Shown: positions 43,002-51,371 of the stretch, in pieces
How positions within the stretch are numbered: position 1 is the first letter of the stretch
Layout of the letters: every line of letters starts with the position of its first letter
NCBI GenBank assembly: GCA_038002745.1
Contig: JBBODD010000001.1
Coordinates: 2,480,001-2,544,000, forward strand
Direction of reading: 5' to 3'
From: Bacillus sp. FSL H8-0547
GTDB taxonomy: Bacteria > Bacillota > Bacilli > Bacillales > Bacillaceae
Length of the DNA stretch: 64,000 nucleotides
Notes under the pieces: model-generated
Seen by the model: the letters and a program-made list of their open reading frames with translations, nothing else
Told to the model about the DNA's origin: nothing
Database searches by the model: none
Program-made: the position numbers and the translations under genes

Positions 43002-44768
43002 ATGTATTTCACCATTCTTGGACTAGTGTCCCTCATTCCAATGCTTCTTGGGATGATTATTTATATAAACGAAAAAACCATTCTCTCAAAGGCGATCGTT
43101 TCCTTTTTAATGATGCTGTTTATTTGGCAGATTGATGTTGCGGTCCTGTACGGAACGGATATCTTTTCAGCCGGAACAGCCGAATGGTTATTTAAAATCG
43201 GGCGCTTTGGCTCCATTTTTATCCTGCCTGTGGTTTTTTATTTCATGTACCTGCTTTTAAAAGACGAGAACTTTGTTTCCAAAAAAAACTGGTTCAGTGT
43301 CATTAACGTAAAAACATTCCGTATCTTTATGCTTTGGAGCACCCTTGTTTTTACTGTCAACCTTACGTCTTACGGAATCTCAGGCATGAGAATGATTCAG
43401 GATGATTTTTTCCCTGACCACTACTATCCTGTGTTCGGAGGGCTGAACTGGACGTTTTTTCTGAACATTGCGGCTGTTTTTTTCACCATCCTCATGCTGA
43501 TCAGGGTTTCCATGCACCTTGCTGACAGAGACGTGCGTTTCTTCAGTATCTTTTTCTGCACATCAATTTTGTTTGTTTTCATGAATGGGATGCTTGCAGG
43601 CTACCATGTTCTTCCCTTGTTTTTATCAAGCTTTGGTTCAGTTCTGTCGACGCTTATCATTTTTATGGCATATTTTATTATGCACTCCAGGCGGATTCAG
43701 CGGATGAACAGGGATTTAAACGATCAGAAGGACTTTCTCATGAAAGTAATGGACTTGAATCCAAGCTACATTTACGTGAAAAATCAGCAGCTGAAGTTCG
43801 TATTGGCCAATAAAGCGATGTCTGAGCTTTACGGCAGGGAAGTAAGTGATCTGATCGGAAAAGAAGACTCCGATTTAAATGACCAGCCGGATCAAATAAA
43901 AAAAATCCGGGATGAGGAGCTTCGCATCCTGTCGTGGGAAACCGAAAAATGGGCAGAGCCTGAGCTTGCAATTGACTCGACCGGAGGCACGAGATGGATC
44001 GAAGTCACGAAAATACCGGTAAGGCTTGAAGGCGAAACGTACATACTCTGCATAGGGAACGATGTCACTCAAAAGAAGCGGGATGCCGAGCTTATTTTAA
44101 AATCAGAAAAGATGAGTGTCATAGGAGAACTTGCGGCAAGCATTGCCCATGAAATCCGAAATCCCCTTACTTCTATTAAAGGTTTTGTCCAGATTCTTCA
44201 GGAGGATGAGAGTCTGCGTGCAAGGCGGGATCATTTAAGAGTCATGTCAGAAGAAATCGACAGAATCAATGAAGTTGTCGGAGAATTGCTGCTGATTGCA
44301 AAGCCGCAAATGCAGACGATGACTTCTGTTGAGATGAAGACGGTGATTGAAGATGTCATGATGCTTATGAGAGGCAGTGCCGAAACAAAGGATATTCGCT
44401 TTAAGCTTGCTGCAAGCGAACCTTTCTGGATACAAGGCTACAAAAATCACTTAAAACAAGTGTTCATTAATCTGATTAAAAATGCAATCGAATCCATGCC
44501 GGGCGGAGGCACAGTCTCTGCATCTATTAAAAGACTGCCCGACGGCCGGATTCAACTATCTATAGCAGACGAAGGCACCGGTTTAAGCAGAGCGCGGCTC
44601 GAAAAGCTTGGCGAGCCTTTTTATACGACTAAGGAGAAGGGCACAGGGCTCGGGCTGACAGTGTGCTATAAGATTATCAGGGAAGAGCATCAGGGAGACA
44701 TTCAGTTTGAAAGTGAGGAAGGGCAGGGAACCGTGGTTCATGTTACCCTTCCGGAAAAACAGGATTAA
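43002..44768 (+). CDS. Orphan membrane PAS-domain sensor histidine kinase
   Basis: The 588-residue protein has about seven membrane segments in its first 235 residues, a PAS domain at about residues 245-365 (LNPSYIYVKNQQLKFVLANKAMSEL), a HisKA domain with the phosphoacceptor in AASIAHEIRNPLTS near residue 383 and a HATPase domain with N box NLIKNAIESMPGG, G1 box IADEGTGLS and G2 box KGTGLGLT. No response regulator is adjacent. The layout is like the sporulation kinase KinB and relatives, which feed the Spo0F-Spo0A phosphorelay, so such a role is possible but unproven. I chose ATG 43002 over GTG 42990 because of the GGAG site. The stop overlaps that of the next gene. Confidence 0.88.
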   Translation: MYFTILGLVSLIPMLLGMIIYINEKTILSKAIVSFLMMLFIWQIDVAVLYGTDIFSAGTAEWLFKIGRFGSIFILPVVFYFMYLLLKDENFVSKKNWFSVINVKTFRIFMLWSTLVFTVNLTSYGISGMRMIQDDFFPDHYYPVFGGLNWTFFLNIAAVFFTILMLIRVSMHLADRDVRFFSIFFCTSILFVFMNGMLAGYHVLPLFLSSFGSVLSTLIIFMAYFIMHSRRIQRMNRDLNDQKDFLMKVMDLNPSYIYVKNQQLKFVLANKAMSELYGREVSDLIGKEDSDLNDQPDQIKKIRDEELRILSWETEKWAEPELAIDSTGGTRWIEVTKIPVRLEGETYILCIGNDVTQKKRDAELILKSEKMSVIGELAASIAHEIRNPLTSIKGFVQILQEDESLRARRDHLRVMSEEIDRINEVVGELLLIAKPQMQTMTSVEMKTVIEDVMMLMRGSAETKDIRFKLAASEPFWIQGYKNHLKQVFINLIKNAIESMPGGGTVSASIKRLPDGRIQLSIADEGTGLSRARLEKLGEPFYTTKEKGTGLGLTVCYKIIREEHQGDIQFESEEGQGTVVHVTLPEKQD

Positions 44769-44797
44769 AGGCTGCGGCTTTTTGATCCTGTTTTTTT
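44756..44797. terminator. Terminator spanning two overlapping stop codons
   Basis: AAAACAGGAT (44756-44765) pairs with ATCCTGTTTT (44785-44794), followed by more T residues. The left arm lies in the last codons of the kinase gene and the right arm in the end of the convergent transporter gene. Confidence 0.8.
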
Positions 44798-45694
44798 ACT
44801 GGCATTTGTGCCGATTACTCCTGCAATAATAAGGAAAGCGCCGATCCAATGGTACAGGTAAATCGTTTCATTCAGCACAATTGCCCCGGCTGCAATGGAA
44901 ATAACAGTAGAAAGATTCGCAAATACACTCATTTGGGAAGCAGGCAGCTTCGAAAGAATATAGTTAGACAGAAAAGAGGTCAAAAGAGTAGCAAAAACCC
45001 CTAAAAAGCAGGTGTATAGCAAGAATGGAACATTTGTCCACAGAGATGCATAGCTCATCAAATCACCTGCTGCGGCATGCTGAATAATGGCATAGGCATT
45101 AAAAAAGATAAAGCCGAACGTAACCATAATAAAGCTCAGCTGCAGGGGAGAATAAGAGACTGAAAGAAACCTTGCGAGCACCGTATAACCGGCAATAGAA
45201 AGGCAGGCTATAAACAGCAGCAGATAGCCGAGATAGCTGCCCATATCAATGCTCGCACCTTTCATGTAAAAAATGGAGACAACCCCGGAAATGGACATAA
45301 AAATAAACAGTACCTGAACGAAGTTTGTACGTTCTTTTAAAAATAAGGCAGCAAGAAGAGCAGTTAAAATTGGAGCAAACGCCATCAGAATACCGCCTTC
45401 AGCTGAAGTGGTATAAAGAAGGCCAAAAGCTTGAAAACTAAAAAACATTGTTGGGTAAAACAGGGCAAGCAGCAATAAATAGCCTAGGGATTTTTTGCTT
45501 TTGATTGCCGGAAGCTTCACTTTAAAGATGATCTGGATCAGAATAAGAACAATAAAACCAAGGGTAAAACGGTAAGACAGCGTATCGGACGGGGAGGCAT
45601 CCTCGAGCGCAAGTTTTGTAAATAGGAAGGTCAGCCCCACAATGGAGGCATTCAGAATTGCCGCCAAATAAGGCAGGAGTATTTTTTTGTTCAT
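44765..45694 (-). CDS. DMT superfamily (EamA) transporter
   Basis: This 309-residue membrane protein has about ten hydrophobic segments in two EamA repeats. The first is recognised by NASIVGLTFLFTKLALEDASPSDTLSYRF near residue 12, the end of the first half by AEGGILMAFAPILTALLAALFLKERT near residue 95, and the second half by PASQMSVFANLSTVISIAAGAIVLNET near residue 250. Family members export amino acids or other metabolites; the substrate is not known. I chose ATG 45694, after AAAGGGGTG, over ATG 45712. Its stop overlaps the kinase stop by four bases tail to tail. Confidence 0.9.
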   Translation of the reverse strand: MNKKILLPYLAAILNASIVGLTFLFTKLALEDASPSDTLSYRFTLGFIVLILIQIIFKVKLPAIKSKKSLGYLLLLALFYPTMFFSFQAFGLLYTTSAEGGILMAFAPILTALLAALFLKERTNFVQVLFIFMSISGVVSIFYMKGASIDMGSYLGYLLLFIACLSIAGYTVLARFLSVSYSPLQLSFIMVTFGFIFFNAYAIIQHAAAGDLMSYASLWTNVPFLLYTCFLGVFATLLTSFLSNYILSKLPASQMSVFANLSTVISIAAGAIVLNETIYLYHWIGAFLIIAGVIGTNASKKTGSKSRSL

Positions 45695-45842
45695 CTTTTG
45701 CACCCCTTTCATTCTTCACCATACCATGTTTCCGGACAGTTTGGGTAAGATATCCAATGGAAGGATAAAAGTCAATGCTTCTGTTCTGCTCTTTTCTGAT
45801 GATTATGCTACTATAGGACTATCTTTGAAATGAGGTGCTGTG

Positions 45843-46565
45843 ATGAAAATCGAGATTTGGTCTGACTACGTCTGCCCATTCTGCTATATAGGAAAAAGAA
45901 GGCTGGAAGAGGCTCTTGAATCTTTTCCGCATAAAGAACACGTGGATGTCGAGTTTAAAGCATTTGAACTTGATCCGAATACTCCGCTGAAAACGGATCA
46001 GACGATTCACGAACAGCTTGCTGCCAAATACGGCATGACGGTTGAACAGGCAAAAGAGGCAAGTGCCAATGTCGCCCTGCAGGCGAAAAGTGCAGGCCTG
46101 AATTTCCGGTTTGAGAATATGAAACCGGCAAACACATTCGATGCCCATCGCCTGGCGAAGTACGCTGCTTCAGAAGGAAAAGAGAAAATGATCTCAGAGA
46201 AGCTGCTCCAAGCTTACTTCACGGAATCAAAGGACATTTCCGACCACGGAGTGCTCGCAGATCTCGCTGAGGCATCGGGAATGGAGCGGGCGAAAGTTCT
46301 TGAAATTCTGAGCGAAAAAGCAGCTTTTGGCGGTGAAGTCCGCGGAGATGAAGCGGCTGCGCGCCAGTACGGCATAAGCGGGGTCCCGTATTTTATCATT
46401 AACAATAAATATGCGATTTCAGGTGCACAGCGAACAGAAACCTTCTCAGGCGCCCTTGAAAAGGTGTGGGCCGAAGAACAGGCTGCTTCAAAGCTGCAGG
46501 ACCTTTCCGGCGGAGAGGGCGATGTATGCGGCGATGATGGCTGTGACATTGCAGGAGAAAAATAA
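45843..46565 (+). CDS. DsbA family oxidoreductase (FrnE-like)
   Basis: This 240-residue protein has a DsbA-like thioredoxin fold of the FrnE/2-hydroxychromene-2-carboxylate isomerase branch. The active site is CPFC near residues 13-16 in SDYVCPFCYIGKRR; the helical insert runs to about residue 170 and the cis-Pro region is SGVPYFIINNKYAISGAQ near residue 180. A cysteine-containing acidic tail (GDVCGDDGCDIAGEK) at the C-terminus may bind metal or act in redox. There is no signal peptide, so it is cytoplasmic. ATG 45843 follows GAGGTG; GTG 45840 overlaps it. Confidence 0.9.
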   Translation: MKIEIWSDYVCPFCYIGKRRLEEALESFPHKEHVDVEFKAFELDPNTPLKTDQTIHEQLAAKYGMTVEQAKEASANVALQAKSAGLNFRFENMKPANTFDAHRLAKYAASEGKEKMISEKLLQAYFTESKDISDHGVLADLAEASGMERAKVLEILSEKAAFGGEVRGDEAAARQYGISGVPYFIINNKYAISGAQRTETFSGALEKVWAEEQAASKLQDLSGGEGDVCGDDGCDIAGEK

Positions 46566-46570
46566 GAGGT

Positions 46571-46604
46571 GAACGACTCGTAGTGGAAGCGGGTCGTTTT
46601 TTTG
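46571..46604 (+). terminator. Terminator after the FrnE-like gene
   Basis: AACGAC pairs with GTCGTT across a loop that may itself pair partly, followed by seven T residues. Confidence 0.7.
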
Positions 46605-46622
46605 TTATCTAAATGCATCCTT

Positions 46623-46776
46623 ATGAAAATGGAATGCGGAAATATGGGATAGTAAAACCCGAAAATGCTGCCCCATAAAAACGGACTCCGGAAATATGGG
46701 TTAGTAAAACCCGAAAATGCTGCCCTATAAAAAAGAACACCAAGAATATATGATCCCAACGCATACCCGAAAATAT
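46623..46776. repeat. 52-bp tandem repeat array, about 2.5 copies
   Basis: AAATATGGG(A/T)TAGTAAAACCCGAAAATGCTG is present at 46640 and again 52 bp later at 46692; a third copy near 46744 is decayed. TATGGG pairs with CCCATA across the first unit, and GGGTT-AGTA-AAACCC is a tighter hairpin in the second. It lies between the FrnE-like gene and the end of ald. Confidence 0.85.
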
Positions 46777-46782
46777 GGAACA

Positions 46783-46812
46783 ACGAAAAAACCGGCCCAA
46801 AAGGCCGGTTTC
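46783..46812 (-). terminator. Terminator after ald
   Basis: AAACCGGCC pairs with GGCCGGTTT around four to five bases; six T residues follow on the minus strand. Confidence 0.87.
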
Positions 46813-46833
46813 ATCTTTATCATTTATAAACCA

Positions 46834-47964
46834 TTACTTAACCGCAATCTCTTTATCAAGAGCTACGTCAACTGGCACATATGTGTATCCAAGGTCGCGT
46901 GCTACGGCTTCATACGTGATGTCGCCTTTCGCAGCGTTCACGCCGGCTTTCAAAGCTGTGTTTTCTGCAATCGCTTTGTTGACGCCTTTGTTTGCAATTT
47001 GCAGCGCGTAAGGCACGGTTACGTTTGTAAGAGCTAGCGTAGATGTTCTTGGCACAGCACCTGGCATGTTAGCAACTGCATAGTGCACAACACCGTGTTT
47101 TACGTATGTTGGATTGTCATGAGTTGTGATGTGGTCAACAGTTTCTACGATACCGCCCTGGTCGATGGCAACATCAACGATGACTGAGCCTGGTTTCATG
47201 GATTGAACCATCGCTTCAGATACTAGAGTAGGAGCTTTTGCACCAGGGATCAGCACCGCGCAGATTAGTAGATCAGCTTCTGCAACTGCGTTTGCGATGT
47301 TCACAGGGTTTGACATCAGGGTTTTGATCTGGTTTCCGAAGATGTCGTCAAGTTCACGCAGTCTGTCTGCGCTAAGGTCGATGATTGTTACGTCTGCGCC
47401 AAGGCCGATTGCCATTTTCGCAGCGTTTGTTCCTACAACTCCGCCGCCGATGATTGTTACTTTTCCGCGGCTAACGCCAGGGACGCCGGCAAGCAGAATG
47501 CCTTTTCCGCCTTTAGGTTTTTCAAGGAACTGCGCACCGATTTGTGCAGCCATTCGTCCAGCCACTTCACTCATTGGTGTAAGAAGAGGCAGTGTGCGTC
47601 CTGCTGATACCGTTTCGTACGCAATAGCTGTAACCCCTTTGTTTTTAAGCGCTTCTGCAAGAGCAGGCTCAGCAGCTAAATGCAAGTATGTGAAAAGAAT
47701 AAGTCCCTCGCGGAAGAAGCCGTATTCAGATGGCAGCGGCTCTTTTACTTTCATCACCATTTCAGCAGCCCAGACGTCTTTCACGTCTTCTGCAATGACT
47801 GCACCGGCAGCCGCATAGTCAACGTCAGTGAAACCGCTTCCAATTCCAGCGTCCTTTTGTACAATCACTTTATGTCCAGCAGCTGTAAATTGTGTAACCC
47901 CGCCAGGAGTTAACGCTACTCGGTTTTCGTTGTTTTTAATTTCTCCGGGAACTCCAATAATCAT
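46834..47964 (-). CDS. ald: Alanine dehydrogenase Ald
   Basis: Ald deaminates L-alanine to pyruvate and ammonia with NAD+ and lets the cell use alanine as carbon and nitrogen source; it also serves sporulation in Bacillus. The 376-residue protein has the N-terminal [20 protein letters not shown], catalytic lysine in [10 protein letters not shown] near residue 75, histidine in TYLHLAAE near residue 96 and the Rossmann motif [20 protein letters not shown] near residue 172. ATG 47964 follows AAGGAGGAAGG. The adjacent adeR and the alanine-type symporter form one functional unit with it. A palindrome upstream is the likely AdeR site. Confidence 0.97.
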   Translation of the reverse strand: MIIGVPGEIKNNENRVALTPGGVTQFTAAGHKVIVQKDAGIGSGFTDVDYAAAGAVIAEDVKDVWAAEMVMKVKEPLPSEYGFFREGLILFTYLHLAAEPALAEALKNKGVTAIAYETVSAGRTLPLLTPMSEVAGRMAAQIGAQFLEKPKGGKGILLAGVPGVSRGKVTIIGGGVVGTNAAKMAIGLGADVTIIDLSADRLRELDDIFGNQIKTLMSNPVNIANAVAEADLLICAVLIPGAKAPTLVSEAMVQSMKPGSVIVDVAIDQGGIVETVDHITTHDNPTYVKHGVVHYAVANMPGAVPRTSTLALTNVTVPYALQIANKGVNKAIAENTALKAGVNAAKGDITYEAVARDLGYTYVPVDVALDKEIAVK

Positions 47965-48034
47965 TGAAATCCTTCCTCCTTTTGAAGAAGCCTTAAACTG
48001 GCTTTTCTCTCAAATGTGTTGATTTCCTGACATC

Positions 48035-48112
48035 AGTATAAAGCGTTTTCTCACACATTTGTTTGTTTAAAAAAGAGAAAGGATTTCAGATCATTTGTGA
48101 AATTTCACAAAT
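48035..48112 (-). promoter_or_regulatory. ald promoter region with a 20-bp palindrome (candidate AdeR operator)
   Basis: ATTTGTGAAATTTCACAAAT at 48093-48112 is a perfect 20-bp palindrome that overlaps the adeR stop codon. A -10 box TATACT reads on the minus strand at 48035-48040 without a good -35, as expected for an activated promoter. With a start near 48028 the palindrome centre lies about 74-75 bp upstream. A cre-like stretch (AGAAAACGCTTTAT, 11 of 14) overlaps the -10. Confidence 0.6.
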
Positions 48113-49334
48113 TCATTTTATCGAGCTTCAGGCTGAGATAAATCGTGATTTTCTGATTTGGATTCCGCAGATCAAGCTCTGCGATTTGAGAAATCCGCTT
48201 CATTCTGTAGCCAAGTGTATTGACATGAACATTCAAGGCTTTTGCTGCTTCATTCACATTGCTGTCTTTATCCAAATAGGTTTCAAGCGTCTCAACCAGA
48301 TCCGTGTGATGAACCTGATCATATTCCTTCAGCCTTCTCAGGGAATAGTGAACAAACCCCTCTTTTTGCTGTTTTTCATGAAGCAGATCTAAATACTGAT
48401 AGATGCCAAGCTCTGAAAAACTGTTCAAGCCGTCTGTTTCTTCAGTAAACCGCTTTTTTATGTTTTGGACAGAAAGGGCCTCTTTGTAGCTGAGTTCAAT
48501 TTGATCAATTTCGCGGTAAATGCTTCCGATCGCTGCTTTCACACGGTCAATTTTGAACCGTTCGCTTAGCTGAAGAATGGTCCAGTCGACAAACTGCTTG
48601 ATGTCATAGAGAGGCTGATCGCTTTTTGGCGAAAGCAAAACAATCAGCTCGTTTTGGTCAAGGGTAGAAAGCAGCACGTGTACCTGCTGAGTCGTCTGAA
48701 GCAGATAGTTGATCTGTTTTTCGGTCGGCTCTTTGATCTCCTCGCTGAAGCGGAAAAGAACGACAGAATGCTGTGAAGGAGGCGTGACGCCAATTTCATG
48801 AAAGCCATTAAGGATCTCATCTTTTTGCTGAATATGCCCCGTCAGCAGTTTCCAGAAGAACTCCTGGTTTCTTTCTTCTTTTTTGGATGTGCGGTTATGA
48901 AAGTTCAGCAGCTTCCCTTTTACAACCTGAGCTGCCTTTTTTAAAAGGCCAAGTTCTTCGTCCGTAAGCTTTTTATCAATTTCAAGCGCCCAAATAAACC
49001 CAAGCACTTCTTCGTTTTTCCAGATGGAAATGGCTATCCGGTTCCCGAGTCCTACTTCATCAATGTTTTTGACGCGGATTGGATCATCAGTCTGGAGAAG
49101 CATAGGGATCGTGCCGTCCTTCCAGAGGCTGTTGATGACCTTCTCCGGAACCCGTCTGCCGATAATGGTGGAGATCCGGGCCTGGTCTGTGCAGTCATCA
49201 TGTGTACTGTAGGCTAAAAGCCTGTGGTTCACATCTTCTATTGTAATCGGGCACTGCAGAACCTCACTGATGCGGTCCGCTACATCTTCAAGTCTGTCTG
49301 AATGGTGGTGAAAAGGATCTATTGAACGGTTCAT
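48105..49334 (-). CDS. adeR: PucR-family transcriptional activator of ald, AdeR
   Basis: This 409-residue regulator has the PucR-type architecture: an N-terminal sensor part (ISEVLQCPITIEDVNHRLLAYS near residue 22), a GAF-like middle region and a C-terminal HTH_30 domain in which NEAAKALNVHVNTLGYRMKRI near residue 370 is the DNA-binding helix pair. B. subtilis AdeR activates ald in response to alanine, and the gene lies directly upstream of ald on the same strand, as here. ATG 49334 follows AGGTGATTTT. It is divergent from the alanine/glycine symporter gene, so it may control both. Confidence 0.92.
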   Translation of the reverse strand: MNRSIDPFHHHSDRLEDVADRISEVLQCPITIEDVNHRLLAYSTHDDCTDQARISTIIGRRVPEKVINSLWKDGTIPMLLQTDDPIRVKNIDEVGLGNRIAISIWKNEEVLGFIWALEIDKKLTDEELGLLKKAAQVVKGKLLNFHNRTSKKEERNQEFFWKLLTGHIQQKDEILNGFHEIGVTPPSQHSVVLFRFSEEIKEPTEKQINYLLQTTQQVHVLLSTLDQNELIVLLSPKSDQPLYDIKQFVDWTILQLSERFKIDRVKAAIGSIYREIDQIELSYKEALSVQNIKKRFTEETDGLNSFSELGIYQYLDLLHEKQQKEGFVHYSLRRLKEYDQVHHTDLVETLETYLDKDSNVNEAAKALNVHVNTLGYRMKRISQIAELDLRNPNQKITIYLSLKLDKMNL

Positions 49335-49445
49335 CTGAAAATCACCTGCTTTTTTTACGTTTATAAAATGAACAATGAAATATTATTCTATCTTATCTTT
49401 CTGAAGAGTTTAATTTAAGCGAAAAAAATTGGTACTTTTTTAGTT

Positions 49446-49474
49446 TTGACAACGGAGACCCTTATGGATATTAT
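49446..49474 (+). promoter_or_regulatory. Sigma-A promoter of the alanine/glycine symporter gene
   Basis: TTGACA at 49446-49451 and TATTAT at 49469-49474 have a 17-bp spacer. The 282-bp region between adeR and the symporter also holds the cre site at 49575. Confidence 0.65.
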
Positions 49475-49574
49475 GTAACTAGCCTTTGTAAAAATCAACA
49501 AAAAGGATGTACTTGTTTTATGGAATTCAACAATTACATAGTAGTATCTTAAAATTTATTATAGTGATATGGTG

Positions 49575-49588
49575 TGAAAGCGTTAACA
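49575..49588 (+). promoter_or_regulatory. Catabolite response element (cre) upstream of the symporter gene
   Basis: TGAAAGCGTTAACA fits the CcpA consensus TGWAANCGNTNWCA at all defined positions. It lies about 100 bp after the predicted promoter and 29 bp before the start codon, where it could act as a roadblock. Confidence 0.7.
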
Positions 49589-49616
49589 AAATGACACAGC
49601 ACAGGGGTGACGGCAC

Positions 49617-51020
49617 ATGATGGATATACTTTCAAAGATTAACGGGATCCTTTGGGGAACTCCAAGTTTAATTCTATTATTTGGGACAGGCTTATTTTTA
49701 ACATTTGTGTTAAAAGGTTTGCAGTTTAGAAGACTGATTTATGCGTTTCAGCTTGGCTTCTCAAAAAAACATCAGGAAGATGATGGGGCCGAAGGGGATG
49801 TCAGCAACTTTAAAGCGCTGATGACAGCTCTTGCCGCTACCATCGGAAACGGAAATATAGCCGGGGTAGCAACAGCCATTACGCTTGGAGGACCCGGTGC
49901 AATTTTCTGGATGTGGGTTGTCGGACTGCTCGGAATGGCGACGAAATATTCAGAGGCGCTTCTTGCCATGAAATACCGGGTTAAAAATGATAACGGAGAA
50001 TATTCCGGAGGACCGATGTACTATGTAGAAAAAGGACTCGGGAAAAAATGGAAATTCCTTGCACTTGCATTTGCCCTGTTCGGAGCATTCGCAGCTCTGG
50101 GCATTGGAAACAGTGTGCAATCCAATACCATTGCACAGGTCATGGATGACAGCTTTGGAATTGGCGGATTGACAACAGGCATCATTCTGGCAGCTCTCAC
50201 AAGCTTGATTATTTTCGGCGGTATTCAGAGAATCAGTACAGTTGCAAGTTTCTTTGTTCCGATTATGGCATTTCTGTACATCGGAGGTGCCCTGATGATT
50301 CTTGCTGTAAATTACGATCAGATCCTTCCTGCTTTCGGAACCATTTTCCACTATGCCTTTAACCCTGTTGCCGCTGCCGGCGGATTTGTCGGGGTTGCAG
50401 TGGTGGAAGCGATTCGAAGCGGAGTTTCCAGAGGAATCTTCTCAAACGAAGCTGGTCTTGGTACGGCAGCATTGATTGCCGGTAATGCTAAATCAGATCA
50501 TCCGGTTAAACAGGCGCTTGTGGCTATGACCGGCACATTTATTGTGACGATCATTGTTTGTACAATGACTGGTCTTGTCCTTGTTATCACAGGCTTCTGG
50601 GATCCATCAGGCGGTTTGATTTCAGGTGTGGAACACAATGCAGCACTTGACGGCGGCGCGCTGACATCAGCAGCTTTTGCATCTGCACTTGGGGCAGTTG
50701 GAGAATATATCGTAGCATTTTCTGTTATCTTCTTTGGATTTTCAACAATCGTCGGCTGGTATGTTTACGGTGAAAAATGCTTTGAATACCTGGTTGGCAC
50801 AAAGGGTATTCTCGGCTACAGGCTGATCTACATCTTTGCCTGCGGATACGGAGCTGTTGCGCAGCTTACAGTAGTATGGGCATTTGCTGATATGGCGAAT
50901 GCGCTTATGATGATTCCTAACTTAATTGCCTTAATCTTACTATGGAAAGTAATCGTAAATGAAACAAATGATTATTTTGAAAATCACTATAAAATGGCAG
51001 AATACAAGAAAGCCAGTTAA
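49617..51020 (+). CDS. Alanine/glycine:cation symporter (AGCS family)
   Basis: This 467-residue membrane protein belongs to the AGCS family of sodium- or proton-coupled alanine/glycine importers. Hallmarks are the LAATIGNGNIAGVATAITLGGPGAIFW block near residue 75 (split into the family's GxGN and GGPGA motifs), SGGPMYYVEKGLGKKW near residue 127 and SRGIFSNEAGLGTAALIAGNAKSDHP near residue 277. About ten hydrophobic segments are seen. The place next to adeR and ald makes alanine the likely substrate. ATG 49617 follows AGGGGTGA. CcpA control through the cre site is likely. Confidence 0.92.
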   Translation: MMDILSKINGILWGTPSLILLFGTGLFLTFVLKGLQFRRLIYAFQLGFSKKHQEDDGAEGDVSNFKALMTALAATIGNGNIAGVATAITLGGPGAIFWMWVVGLLGMATKYSEALLAMKYRVKNDNGEYSGGPMYYVEKGLGKKWKFLALAFALFGAFAALGIGNSVQSNTIAQVMDDSFGIGGLTTGIILAALTSLIIFGGIQRISTVASFFVPIMAFLYIGGALMILAVNYDQILPAFGTIFHYAFNPVAAAGGFVGVAVVEAIRSGVSRGIFSNEAGLGTAALIAGNAKSDHPVKQALVAMTGTFIVTIIVCTMTGLVLVITGFWDPSGGLISGVEHNAALDGGALTSAAFASALGAVGEYIVAFSVIFFGFSTIVGWYVYGEKCFEYLVGTKGILGYRLIYIFACGYGAVAQLTVVWAFADMANALMMIPNLIALILLWKVIVNETNDYFENHYKMAEYKKAS

Positions 51021-51027
51021 GAAAAAA

Positions 51028-51059
51028 AAACGCGGACAATTGGGTCCGCGTTTTTTTTT
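51028..51059 (+). terminator. Terminator after the symporter gene
   Basis: AACGCGGAC pairs with GTCCGCGTT around AATTGG, followed by nine T residues. Confidence 0.9.
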
Positions 51060-51221
51060 AGGTCAATTTGTTCATTCATTTGAATGTAACAGGTAAAAAT
51101 TATTTACATTGTGTAAATGAATTGTGGTTTTTTTGCAAATCATCTGTAAATTCCTTAATATTTGACAAAAAAGTGATATATTAAAAGGGTGCTAAATTAC
51201 ATGATTCGACCGGAGGTGTAT

Positions 51222-51281
51222 GTGAAGACAATAATTCCAAAGGGGATAACATTTAGTTGCTTATTAAACATGTCTATGTAA
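51222..51281 (+). CDS. Possible 19-residue leader peptide
   Basis: GTG 51222 opens a 19-codon frame (MKTIIPKGITFSCLLNMSM) preceded by GGAGG at 51212-51216, one of the better ribosome sites in the window. Its stop codon overlaps the cre-like palindrome. The peptide has no family. It may be a regulatory leader or simply chance. Confidence 0.35.
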   Translation: MKTIIPKGITFSCLLNMSM

Positions 51282-51294
51282 GTAAACGCTTACA
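51277..51294 (+). promoter_or_regulatory. cre-like palindrome in the nuclease gene leader
   Basis: AGTAAACGCTTACA (51281-51294) matches the cre consensus at 13 of 14 positions, and TGTAAG (51277-51282) pairs perfectly with CTTACA (51289-51294). It lies about 80 bp before the TTG start. Confidence 0.55.
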
Positions 51295-51371
51295 TTATTG
51301 TGGTTAAAATAAGCCGGCCAAGGTTACATACGCTTATTTCATTATTTTAGTTATTTTGAGGGGGAACCAGT

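Larger units (their letters stand above)
51060..51371. other. Leader region of the nuclease/5'-nucleotidase gene
   Basis: This 312-bp region has a TTGACA at 51162 without a well-spaced -10, several TTTACA/TGTAAA hexamers, a 19-codon frame with a strong ribosome site (51222-51281), and a cre-like palindrome (51277-51294). The part from 51295 to 51357 is AT-rich without a recognised element. The ribosome site of the large gene is GAGGGGGAA at 51358-51366. Confidence 0.55.

Noticed and set aside
51085-51170. PhoP boxes before the nuclease/5'-nucleotidase gene
   Set aside because: Several TTTACA/TGTAAA hexamers occur, but not in the regular spacing of two or more tandem half-sites, so I do not call them.
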